DNA from: Arthrobacter sp. Soil764 | Lineage (GTDB): Bacteria > Actinomycetota > Actinomycetes > Actinomycetales > Micrococcaceae | NCBI RefSeq assembly: GCF_001428075.1 | Contig: NZ_LMSI01000002.1 | Coordinates: forward strand, 62,001 to 126,000 | Length of the DNA stretch: 64,000 bases | Reading direction: 5' to 3' | Shown: positions 51,019-58,301 of the stretch, one piece after another | How positions within the stretch are numbered: position 1 is the stretch's first letter | Layout of the letters: every line of letters begins with the position of its first letter | Program-made: the position numbers and the translations under genes | The notes under the pieces: model-generated | What the model was told of the DNA's origin: nothing | Database searches by the model: none | What the model saw: only the letters and a program-made list of their open reading frames with translations

Positions 51019-51669
51019 ATGAAAGGCATATTCGACGACAGGAATTCCGGCCCGGAGTTTGGCCGGGAGTTTGACAAGGGGCGCTTCGAACGGGGGAGGG
51101 GCCACAGGGGACCGCACGGGCACCGGGGTCCAGGCTTCGGCCCGGGCTTCGGACCTGGATTTGGGCCCGGATTTGGACCCGGTCTTGGCCCGGGATTCGG
51201 GCCCGGTTTTGGTCCGGGTTTCGGACGGGGAGGCCGGCGCGCCAGCCGCGGCGATGTCCGCGCCGCCATCCTCTCGCTCCTGGCGGAGGCCCCCTCCAAT
51301 GGTTACGGACTGATCAAGACCATCGCCGCAAAGACCGGCGGAATGTGGCGGCCAAGCCCGGGCTCCATTTACCCCACGCTGCAGCAGTTGGTGGACGAGG
51401 GCCTGATCGAGGCGCTGAGCGAAGGGCGCGGCACCGAGTTCGCCCTTACCGACGCGGGCAGGGCCTACGTGGCGGAGCACGCCGAGGAGATGGAGAACGC
51501 CTGGAACGCCGAACCGGACAGCGCGGACAGGGACTTCCACCAAAGCATCGGCAAGCTCCTGGGCGCCATCCACCAGTTCCGCACTGGTGTGAGGCAGGAG
51601 CAGCGTGCTGCTGCCGTGGAGAAGATGGACGAAACCCGCCGCGCGCTTTACAAGATCCTTGCGGACTAG
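51019..51669 (+). CDS. PadR-family regulator with Gly-Phe-Pro repeat N-terminus
   Basis: The 216-aa protein has a charged N-terminus, then a block of eight GFGP/GLGP-type units (residues 39-70), then the PadR winged helix: RGDVRAAILSLLAEAPSNGYGLIKTIAAKTGGMWRPSPGSIYPTLQQLVDEGLIEALSEGRGTEFALTDAGRAYV. A C-terminal dimerisation helix follows. AAAGGA precedes the ATG. The disordered repeat is unusual for PadR proteins and may mediate protein contacts. The target beyond its own promoter is unknown. Confidence 0.85.
   Translation: MKGIFDDRNSGPEFGREFDKGRFERGRGHRGPHGHRGPGFGPGFGPGFGPGFGPGLGPGFGPGFGPGFGRGGRRASRGDVRAAILSLLAEAPSNGYGLIKTIAAKTGGMWRPSPGSIYPTLQQLVDEGLIEALSEGRGTEFALTDAGRAYVAEHAEEMENAWNAEPDSADRDFHQSIGKLLGAIHQFRTGVRQEQRAAAVEKMDETRRALYKILAD
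51133..51228 (+). repeat. Eight tandem 12-bp units encoding GFGP
   Basis: The units are GGC TTC GGC CCG and variants, with changes mostly at third codon positions (GGA TTT GGG CCC, GGT CTT GGC CCG and so on). The protein sequence is kept while codons vary, so the repeat is old or selected. Confidence 0.9.
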
Positions 51670-51672
51670 GAC

Positions 51673-52992
51673 CTACGCGAAGGAATCTTCCTTGGCATGC
51701 CGTTCCGCGGGAGCCGCAGCGGTGGGGATGTGCGCCTGTGCCTGGCGCAGGGGATTAAAGCCTGCTCCGATCTCGCCGAACGCGTAGGCGGTCTCGGCGT
51801 GCTCGTACAGGTCCACGCCGGCGGTCTCCGCCTCATGGCTGACGCGGAACCCCACAGTGTTGTTGATGACCCGGGCAATGACCGCCGTGCCAATGCCTGA
51901 CAAGAGCAGGGTGATGACGACGGCGGCAGTCTGGGCGATGAGCTGCTGGACACCGCCGCCGTAGAAGAGGCCGCCGCCCTGGCCGTCCACAGGCAGGGCG
52001 ATGAAGCCCAGCGACAGGGTGCCGATAAGGCCGGCACCGAGGTGCACGCCCACCACGTCCAGCGAGTCGTCAAGGCCGAAGCGGTACTTGAGGTCCACGA
52101 AAACGCAGCACGCCGCTCCGGCCACCAGGCCCAGTCCGATTGCTGCAACCGGGCTGATGTTGGCGCAGGAAGGCGTGATGGCCACCAAACCTGCCACAAC
52201 ACCTGAGGCGGCACCCAGGGAGGTGGGGTGCCCGTGGCGGACCTTCTCGGTGATCAGCCAGGTGAGCATGGCTGCGGCAGGGGCCACCAGGGTGTTGATC
52301 CAGATGAGGCCGGCCTGTTCAACGCTTGTTGCGGCGCCGCCATTGAAGCCAAACCAGCCGAACCACAGGATGGCCGCGCCCAGCATGATGAACGGCAGGT
52401 TGTGGGGGCGGTGGTTGGGATCCTTTGCGAAGCCATGGCGCTGGCCCACGATGACCGCCAGCACCAGCGCGGCAGTTCCTGAACTGATTTCCACTACAGC
52501 GCCGCCGGCGAAGTCGATCACCTGGCCAAAGATTGCGGTGACGGCTCCGCCGGCACTCATCAGGCCGCCACCCCACACCATGTAGGCGAGGGGGCAGTAG
52601 ATCAGCGTGATCCATACGGGCACGAACAAGGCCCAGGCGCTGAACTTGGCGCGGTCTGCGATGGCGCCGCTGATGAGGGCCACGGTGATGATGGCGAACG
52701 TTGCGCTGTAACCGGCCTTGAGGAGGTCCGGCGAACCCATCAGGTTCTGCAGGCCGAAGCTGGTGAAGGGATTTCCGAAGAGCCCCAGGAAGCCGTCGCC
52801 GGTGGTCATCGAGTAGCCCCAGAGAACCCAGACCACACCGACGATTCCTGCTGAGATGAAGCTCATCATGATCATGTTCAGTGCAGCCTTGGCACGGGTC
52901 ATGCCGCCGTAGAAGAGGCCAAGCCCGGGGGTCATCAGCAGTACCATGGCGGCCGAAATCATCAGCCAGACGTGTTGGGCAGTGATTTCCAC
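51673..52992 (-). CDS. amt: Ammonium transporter
   Basis: GTG 52992 has AAGGGA upstream and gives 439 aa, the usual size. Eleven membrane segments carry the Amt signatures: MLLMTPGLGLFYGGMTRAKAALNM, DFAGGAVVEISSGTAALVLAVIVG, WFGWFGFNGGAATS, and DDSLDVVGVHLGAGLIGTL with the pore histidines (VHLGAG). It moves ammonium across the membrane. The C-terminal tail is cytosolic. No glnK gene follows here. A GlnR-like box lies about 165 bases upstream. Confidence 0.93.
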   Translation of the reverse strand: MEITAQHVWLMISAAMVLLMTPGLGLFYGGMTRAKAALNMIMMSFISAGIVGVVWVLWGYSMTTGDGFLGLFGNPFTSFGLQNLMGSPDLLKAGYSATFAIITVALISGAIADRAKFSAWALFVPVWITLIYCPLAYMVWGGGLMSAGGAVTAIFGQVIDFAGGAVVEISSGTAALVLAVIVGQRHGFAKDPNHRPHNLPFIMLGAAILWFGWFGFNGGAATSVEQAGLIWINTLVAPAAAMLTWLITEKVRHGHPTSLGAASGVVAGLVAITPSCANISPVAAIGLGLVAGAACCVFVDLKYRFGLDDSLDVVGVHLGAGLIGTLSLGFIALPVDGQGGGLFYGGGVQQLIAQTAAVVITLLLSGIGTAVIARVINNTVGFRVSHEAETAGVDLYEHAETAYAFGEIGAGFNPLRQAQAHIPTAAAPAERHAKEDSFA

Positions 52993-53154
52993 CGGTGGGT
53001 CCCTTCGCAACGTGATCTTGGCCCAGGGTCCCTTTTGGCCCCGGGGCATTTCCCCCGGGATCCATTTTTGGCGCCGCGTGTTTCAGCCAGTGCCGCTTAA
53101 AGTTGCGGCCACGTTACACAAATTGCTCCGGCGTGAAGTTCACGTGTCCGGTAT

Positions 53155-53171
53155 GTTTCGGGCATGTAAAC
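53155..53171 (-). promoter_or_regulatory. GlnR-like nitrogen-control box upstream of amt
   Basis: On the minus strand GTTTAC, six bases, GAAAC fits the actinobacterial GlnR pattern gnTnAC-n6-GaAAC; a weaker half-site GACAC follows after six more bases. It lies 163-180 bases upstream of the amt start, at the centre of the 323-base gap 52993-53315, which otherwise contains no gene. Binding is inferred from the pattern. Confidence 0.5.
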
Positions 53172-53315
53172 GGCTCCTCAGGCCGCAGGCGCCCGCGGCA
53201 GCAATTTCCGCGGAGGTTCCCTCCACGACAGGCCACGCGGGCCGCCCAAGGTGAGAAACGGCGTCGTACCCTGTTTTGCCTTCTGTTTCAGATCGGTGAA
53301 CGGCGCCTCACGGGA

Positions 53316-54110
53316 TTAGAACCTGCGGGCGTTGGCCAGCACCGGCAGCTTGGCCCGGACGTCATCCACGGTTGCGGGATCAATATCGACGACGGCGAGT
53401 TCGGGCTTGCCGCCGAGTGCCACCAAAGGTTTGCCCAAGGGGGTGACAACAGCGCTGTGGCCCACTCCGGTGGGAGCCGTACCCGCCGGACCGGCGCCAA
53501 TGGTTTCGGGATCGCCCTGGCCGCAGGCAACCACAAACGTGGTGCTGTCCAGCGCCCGGGCGCGCACCAGCAGGTCCCACTGCTCTGCCTTGCCCTCCCC
53601 GGCGCCCCAGGAAGCACAGACGATGTTCACCTGCGCACCAGCATTCGCGTTGGCGGTGAACAGGCCCGGAAAGCGCACGTCGTAGCAGGTGGCCAGGCCG
53701 AGCACCGTCCCGTCCAGCTCAAAAGTCACCGGCGCTTCCCCTGCATCAACCGTCTTGGACTCTGTAAATCCAAACGCGTCGAAAAGGTGGACCTTGTCAT
53801 AGGAAGCCTCCACCCCGGGACCGGTGACCAGCAGCGTATTGCGGACGCGGCCGTCCTTCCCGGGAGTGAACATGCCGGCCACGATCGTGATGTCCAGGTC
53901 CTTGGATATCCTGCGCACCTCGCTGGCCCATGGGCCGTCAAGCGGCTCGGCAATGTCCTTCAGGGAGTGGCCGAAGGCGCGCATCGTCGCCTCGGGAAAG
54001 ACCACTAACTGCGCGCCAGCGTTCTTCGCCTGGGCGGCGTAGTCCCATACCAGTTCAAGGTTGGCGGCGGTATCGGCGCCGCTGATGATCTGCGCTACTG
54101 CGATCCGCAT
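53316..54110 (-). CDS. Carbon-nitrogen hydrolase (nitrilase superfamily)
   Basis: The 264-aa protein has the Glu-Lys-Cys triad of the superfamily: VVFPEATMRAFG (Glu40), SYDKVHLFDAFGF (Lys) and LATCYDVRFPGLF (Cys). It fits omega-amidase or C-N hydrolases acting on small amides in the cytosol. Its ATG overlaps the stop of the upstream DUF2630 gene (TAATG), so the two are coupled. The neighbouring amt gene suggests nitrogen use, but they are separate transcripts. Confidence 0.9.
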   Translation of the reverse strand: MRIAVAQIISGADTAANLELVWDYAAQAKNAGAQLVVFPEATMRAFGHSLKDIAEPLDGPWASEVRRISKDLDITIVAGMFTPGKDGRVRNTLLVTGPGVEASYDKVHLFDAFGFTESKTVDAGEAPVTFELDGTVLGLATCYDVRFPGLFTANANAGAQVNIVCASWGAGEGKAEQWDLLVRARALDSTTFVVACGQGDPETIGAGPAGTAPTGVGHSAVVTPLGKPLVALGGKPELAVVDIDPATVDDVRAKLPVLANARRF

Positions 54111-54346
54111 TACTGCCGGTAGCCCTCAACCTCGCTGATGGGGCGGGCCTCGGCGTCGTTTGGGTTTTCGCCCGACTCCTTCTTGGCCCGGCGCTGGCGC
54201 AGGAGGTCCCAGCACTGGTCCAGGCTTTCCTCCACGTACTTCAGGCGGGCCTGGTCCGGTGCCTGCCCATCCCCGGAACCCTCGCGCAGCGAGTGCTCCT
54301 CCTCCACCAGGGCCTGAATGTGCGTCAAAATATCCTGATCGTTCAT
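54110..54346 (-). CDS. DUF2630 family protein
   Basis: The 78-aa protein begins MNDQDILTHIQALVEEEHSL and continues ARLKYVEESLDQCWDLLRQRRAKKESGENP, which is the DUF2630 pattern. It is helical and charged, with no known function. AAGGGGAAG precedes the ATG. It is the first gene of a two-gene operon with the nitrilase. Confidence 0.85.
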   Translation of the reverse strand: MNDQDILTHIQALVEEEHSLREGSGDGQAPDQARLKYVEESLDQCWDLLRQRRAKKESGENPNDAEARPISEVEGYRQ

Positions 54347-54432
54347 GGCTTCCCCTTTACTCCGGTCCGGTCTCCTTCAGCGTACGGATCAGGTGCTGAA
54401 GCCACCAGTCCCCGCGCTGTACCATCAACTTC

Positions 54433-54831
54433 ATGCCCACTGCGCTCGATATGGCAGGTCCCATCCTGGAAGTGCTCACCTGGTTGTGCCTGCCCGCCGG
54501 ATTGGGGCTGCTGTTCTACACCGGATTCCTCCGCCGCTTCGTGCATCCGTGGGAGGTGGCCGAGGCCGTGGTGTATTCCGATTCCACCGGGGTGGGGTTC
54601 CGCTGGTTCGACCGGAAGCACCAGGTGCACAACGCCCCCATGTCCCCCTACGACATCAGGGACATGGCAGTGGGGGACACCCTGTCCATCTACTACCACC
54701 CCAAGCGCCCAACGCAGTGGCAAACCACCACTCCGGAGGAAGCCGGCAGGACGGCCTCGGTCCTGGGCCGCTGCCTGACGGCGATCGGCTCAGTGGCGCT
54801 GCTGGCCGGCTTCGTCCTGCCGATGTTCTAG
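54433..54831 (+). CDS. Membrane protein with a DUF3592-like core
   Basis: TACCAT seven bases before the ATG and no Shine-Dalgarno point to a leaderless transcript. The 132-aa protein has hydrophobic segments at the start (about 10-32) and end (about 110-131). Between them is a soluble stretch (VAEAVVYSDSTGVGFRWFDRKHQVHNAPM ... VGDTLSIYYHPKRPTQW) that resembles DUF3592. Its stop lies within a tandem duplication. Confidence 0.65.
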   Translation: MPTALDMAGPILEVLTWLCLPAGLGLLFYTGFLRRFVHPWEVAEAVVYSDSTGVGFRWFDRKHQVHNAPMSPYDIRDMAVGDTLSIYYHPKRPTQWQTTTPEEAGRTASVLGRCLTAIGSVALLAGFVLPMF

Positions 54832-54852
54832 CTGACTGATGTTCTAGCTGAC
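54822..54852. repeat. Tandem 16-bp duplication over two convergent stop codons
   Basis: GATGTTCTAGCTGAC occurs twice with a 16-bp period. The first copy holds the stop of the plus-strand gene and the second holds the stop of the minus-strand DUF202 gene, both TAG. Confidence 0.9.
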
Positions 54853-55176
54853 CAGGATCACCACAATGCCCAGGCCGCCGAGGACGACTCCGGCGAAAGC
54901 GGTCCAGAGCACGGCAGTCAGGTCGGCCTCGATACTTTCGCCCGCCAGGCCATGCGACCTCGCCTGGTACCGGCGGCGCTGCGTGAGGTAAATGGCAAGG
55001 GCGGCGCTCCCGGAAATCACCGGCAGCACCAGGATGGGCGGCCCGTACGTGGGAAGCCAGCGCAGGAAGAAGGCGCTCGCCGTCACCAGCGCCAGCATGG
55101 TCCGGCCCCAGGCGAGGGCGGTCCGTTCGGGCTGCAGGCCGGGATCGCCATGGTGGCCGGGGGCGCGGGATGCCAC
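54844..55176 (-). CDS. DUF202 membrane protein (second of pair)
   Basis: GTG 55176 begins 4 nt after the upstream DUF202 gene's stop and has no clear ribosome-binding site, so it is probably coupled. The 110-aa protein has LQPERTALAWGRTMLALVTASAFFLRW, the DUF202 signature, and three membrane segments. It lacks a longer N-terminal tail. Function is unknown. Confidence 0.82.
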   Translation of the reverse strand: MASRAPGHHGDPGLQPERTALAWGRTMLALVTASAFFLRWLPTYGPPILVLPVISGSAALAIYLTQRRRYQARSHGLAGESIEADLTAVLWTAFAGVVLGGLGIVVILVS

Positions 55177-55180
55177 AGGC

Positions 55181-55585
55181 TCAGCGCCAGAGGATAAAGA
55201 CCAGTACGACGGCGGCAGCCAGCGCGCCTGCCCCGGCCAGCAGGGGCACGAAGAGCGGCAGGGGCAGCGGGGCCTTGGTGCGCATGCTCCGTTCCACCCG
55301 AAGCCACCGCACGGCGGCACCGCCACTGAGCATCATGCCCAGCAGGAGCAGGAGGACGGCCAGGCCTTTCCGGACAGGCTCGATGAAGAGGCCGGACGTG
55401 AACGCCTCGACGGCAATGCCACCGGCCAGCAGCGCGAGCGACGTACGGATCCACGCCAGGAAGGTGCGCTCGTTGGCAAGCGTGAAGCGGGGGTCGGGTT
55501 CCTCGCCGCCGGGCAGCAGCCGTTCGGCGATTCTTCCGCGCGGGGGCGGGCCTGCCGGTCCGGGCTGCTGCTCGCTGTTGGTCAC
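55181..55585 (-). CDS. DUF202 / YidH-type membrane protein
   Basis: The 134-aa protein has DPRFTLANERTFLAWIRTSLALLAGGIAVEAF, then two further hydrophobic segments. GTG 55585 follows TAAACT by six bases, so it is leaderless. This and the next gene are a tandem pair of the same family, as common in actinobacteria. Function is unknown; YidH-like proteins are inner-membrane. Confidence 0.87.
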   Translation of the reverse strand: MTNSEQQPGPAGPPPRGRIAERLLPGGEEPDPRFTLANERTFLAWIRTSLALLAGGIAVEAFTSGLFIEPVRKGLAVLLLLLGMMLSGGAAVRWLRVERSMRTKAPLPLPLFVPLLAGAGALAAAVVLVFILWR

Positions 55586-55605
55586 CGGGCCAGTTTAGCC
55601 GTGGC

Positions 55606-55923
55606 CTATCCGCCGCTCCGCGGGGCAAACATGATCACGGCAACCCCCAGCAGGCAGACCAGGGATCCCGCGATGTCCCACCGGTCGGGGCGGAAGCCGT
55701 CAAAGGCCATGCCCCATGCCAGGGAACCCGCCACAAACACTCCGCCATAGGCTGCCAGGATCCGGCCGAAGTGCGCGTCCGGCTGCAGGGTGGCCACGAA
55801 GCCGTAGGCCCCGAGCGCAATCACGCCGAGGCCGGCCCACCACCAGTCCTTGCCTTCCCGGACGGCTTGCCACACCAGCCAGGCGCCGCCGATTTCCGCT
55901 GCAGCCGCCAGCACGAACAGCAC
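55606..55923 (-). CDS. YnfA family (UPF0060) membrane protein
   Basis: The 105-aa protein has four membrane segments and YnfA signatures: [65 protein letters not shown], then the last segment. It belongs to the small multidrug-resistance superfamily. The GTG at 55923 is the only standard start, yet the frame continues upstream (SIFKTI) without another start codon, so a few residues may be missing. Confidence 0.85.
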   Translation of the reverse strand: MLFVLAAAAEIGGAWLVWQAVREGKDWWWAGLGVIALGAYGFVATLQPDAHFGRILAAYGGVFVAGSLAWGMAFDGFRPDRWDIAGSLVCLLGVAVIMFAPRSGG

Positions 55924-56018
55924 AATGGTCTTGAAAATACTGACGGTTTCTTCCGGAATACCACGCAGCCATCATGCCAGCCGGGAATGCCGCCGCAGGC
56001 CGCGCAGTTGGGGAAGGT

Positions 56019-57047
56019 ATGGAGCGCATAGGATTCCTTTCATTCGGCCACTGGGGCCCCGGCCAGGGTTCCCGAACCAGGACAGCGGCCGACGCCCTGC
56101 TCCAGGGAATCGAACTGGCGGTTGCCGCTGAAGAACTCGGCGTGGACGGCGCATTCTTCCGCGTCCATCACTTCGCCAGGCAGCAGGCATCGCCTTTTCC
56201 CCTCCTGTCGGCCATCGCCGCCCGCACCAGCCGCATCGAAATAGGCACCGGGGTCATCGACATGCGCTACGAAAATCCCCTGTACATGGCGGAGGAAGCC
56301 GCAGCGGCAGACCTGATCAGCGGCGGCAGGCTGCAGTTGGGCATCAGCCGTGGTTCACCCGAACCCGCCCGGGAGGGTGCGTCAGCCTTCGGCTACCGGC
56401 CGCAGCCGGGGGAGACCGATGCGGACATGGCCCGGCGCCACACCGCCGTGTTCCGCAAGGCCATCACGGGGGCCGGCATGGCGGAGGCCGACCCCCGGTA
56501 TGCCGGCGGTGCCACCGGCCTCTTGCCCATCCAGCCGCAGTCCCCGGGCCTGTCCGAACGGATCTGGTGGGGCGCCGGCAGCAGGAAGACCGCCATGTGG
56601 GCGGCGGAACTGGGCATGAACCTGATGAGTTCCACGCTGCTCACCGAGGACACCGGCGTTCCCTTCCATGAACTCCAGGCCGAACAGATCCAGCTGTTCA
56701 GGGACGCGTGGGCGGCGGCAGGCCACGCCCAAACCCCCCGCGTTTCGGTCAGCCGCAGCGTCCTTCCCATCGTGGACGAGGAGGACAACTACTACTTCGC
56801 CGGCAGCGCGCTCCGGGACGGCCGCGACCAGGTGGGCGTCATCGACGGGCTGACCGCCAGGTTCGGGAAGAGCTACGTGGGCGCGCCGGACGTCCTGGCG
56901 GAGCAGCTGGCCACCGATTCAGCCGTGCAGGCGGCGGACACCTTGCTGCTGACTGTTCCCAACCAGCTGGGCGTGGAGTTCAACGCCAAGTTGCTGGGCA
57001 GCATCGTGGAGCACGTCGCCCCCGCCCTGGGCTGGAGCCGCCGATAG
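56019..57047 (+). CDS. LLM-class flavin-dependent oxidoreductase
   Basis: ATG 56019 has GGGGAAGG upstream; the part before it is not typical of the family. The 342-aa protein is a luciferase-like monooxygenase: MERIGFLSFGHWGP, AAEELGVDGAFFRVHHFARQ, ARTSRIEIGTGVIDMRYENPLYMAEEAAAADLISGGRLQLGISRGSPE. It would use reduced FMN and O2; substrate unknown. It is alone on its strand. Confidence 0.88.
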   Translation: MERIGFLSFGHWGPGQGSRTRTAADALLQGIELAVAAEELGVDGAFFRVHHFARQQASPFPLLSAIAARTSRIEIGTGVIDMRYENPLYMAEEAAAADLISGGRLQLGISRGSPEPAREGASAFGYRPQPGETDADMARRHTAVFRKAITGAGMAEADPRYAGGATGLLPIQPQSPGLSERIWWGAGSRKTAMWAAELGMNLMSSTLLTEDTGVPFHELQAEQIQLFRDAWAAAGHAQTPRVSVSRSVLPIVDEEDNYYFAGSALRDGRDQVGVIDGLTARFGKSYVGAPDVLAEQLATDSAVQAADTLLLTVPNQLGVEFNAKLLGSIVEHVAPALGWSRR

Positions 57048-57062
57048 GGGTGTGGGAACCAA

Positions 57063-57091
57063 TTGTGAGACCGAACCGTTACTCTTAGAGT
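57063..57091 (+). promoter_or_regulatory. Promoter of the ferredoxin reductase-desaturase operon
   Basis: TTGTGA (57063-57068) and TAGAGT (57086-57091) are 17 bases apart. The expected transcript start is near 57098, giving a leader of about 65 bases before the MAHTALGFNA leader peptide. Confidence 0.55.
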
Positions 57092-57162
57092 GCGGCGTGG
57101 GGGCTTCGCGCCTACAACTAGTGTGTGACTGCGGAACGGTCATATGACGGAGAGAGAGATAT

Positions 57163-57195
57163 ATGGCTCACACCGCCCTAGGCTTTAACGCATGA
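57163..57195 (+). CDS. Ten-residue leader peptide MAHTALGFNA
   Basis: GGAGAGAGAG precedes an ATG at 57163 that opens a 10-codon frame ending TGA at 57195. That stop overlaps the reductase ATG at 57192 (ATGA). The good ribosome-binding site belongs to the leader, and the reductase ATG has none of its own, so its translation probably depends on the leader. The peptide shows no clear attenuation residues. Confidence 0.55.
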   Translation: MAHTALGFNA

Positions 57196-58289
57196 TCCGG
57201 CTACGTCAGCTGGCCCAGGCGGCCTCAGTGCTTACTACCCCTTTGGCGCCCGAAGACATTCTGGCGCTGTTCAACCCCGTCTACTCAGCCAGGCAATTGC
57301 GCGGCGTGGTGACCCGGGTGGTCCAGGAGACCGCCCAGTCGGCCACCATCTTCTTCCGCCCAGGCCGCGGCTGGAAGGCGCACCTGGCAGGACAGTGGGC
57401 GCGCATCGGCGTCGAACTCGACGGCGTCCGCCACTGGCGCTCCTACTCCCTCAGCGCCCCGGCCGGAAAAGACCCTGCCATCACCGTCACCGACGTCGGC
57501 GCGGTCTCCGGCACCCTGGTGCGCACCACCAAACCCGGCGACGTCCTGTTCCTGGCTCCGCCCCAGGGCGACTTCGTGCTCCCGGAGCACCCCCGCCCCC
57601 TCCTGATGGTCACCGCGGGCAGCGGCATCACTCCGGTGATGTCCATGATCCGTACGCTCGTGCCGCGGCGCCCGGACGCCGACGTCGTACTGGTCCACTC
57701 CGCACGCACCCCAGGTGACAGCCTGTTCCGTGAAGAGCTGGCCGAACTTGCCGACCAGTTCCCCAACTTCCGGCTGGCGCACTGGTACACCGGCGAACAG
57801 GGGCGCATGGACTTCTCCAGCACCAAGGAGCTGGACGAGATCTGCCCCGACTGGAAGGACCGGGCCGCCTACGCCTGCGGCCCCGACAGTTTCCTGGACG
57901 ACGCCGAAGCCCTCTGGAAGCGTGCCGCGCTGACCACCCGGGCGCCCGGGACCGACGTCGCCGTTGCCGGCGAGGCCGGCAACCTCATGATCGAACGCTT
58001 CAACACCACCTTCAATGCCGGTGTAGGGCACGACGGCGGCCTGGTCACCTTTGAAGCGTCCGACCGGGAAGTGGAAGCCGACGGCGACACCCCCATCCTG
58101 GATATCGGCGAGGACGCCGGGGTGCTGATGCCCAGCGGCTGCCGCATGGGCATCTGCCACAGCTGCCTCACACCGCTCCTGGCCGGGCAGGTCCGTGACC
58201 TGCGGACCGGGGAAATCCATGGCGAACCAGGCCAACTGATCCAAACGTGTGTCTCGGCAGCCGCCGGGCCCGTCAACCTCGAACTCTGA
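57192..58289 (+). CDS. Ferredoxin reductase of the desaturase system (FAD, NAD(P)H, plant-type [2Fe-2S])
   Basis: The 365-aa protein has a FAD-binding region (WRSYSLSAP), an NAD(P)H-binding region (MVTAGSGITPVMSMIRTL) and a C-terminal [2Fe-2S] domain with PSGCRMGICHSC and QTCVSAA. It belongs to the group typified by mycobacterial Rv3230c, which passes electrons to a membrane-bound acyl-CoA desaturase. The desaturase gene starts 12 nt downstream. It probably delivers electrons at the inner face of the membrane. Confidence 0.92.
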   Translation: MIRLRQLAQAASVLTTPLAPEDILALFNPVYSARQLRGVVTRVVQETAQSATIFFRPGRGWKAHLAGQWARIGVELDGVRHWRSYSLSAPAGKDPAITVTDVGAVSGTLVRTTKPGDVLFLAPPQGDFVLPEHPRPLLMVTAGSGITPVMSMIRTLVPRRPDADVVLVHSARTPGDSLFREELAELADQFPNFRLAHWYTGEQGRMDFSSTKELDEICPDWKDRAAYACGPDSFLDDAEALWKRAALTTRAPGTDVAVAGEAGNLMIERFNTTFNAGVGHDGGLVTFEASDREVEADGDTPILDIGEDAGVLMPSGCRMGICHSCLTPLLAGQVRDLRTGEIHGEPGQLIQTCVSAAAGPVNLEL

Positions 58290-58301
58290 GGAGCAGTACG
58301 T

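Noticed and set aside
51133..51228. The 12-bp tandem repeat as a possible CRISPR or minisatellite
   Set aside because: The units are contiguous without spacers and are in frame inside the PadR gene, keeping the amino acids.
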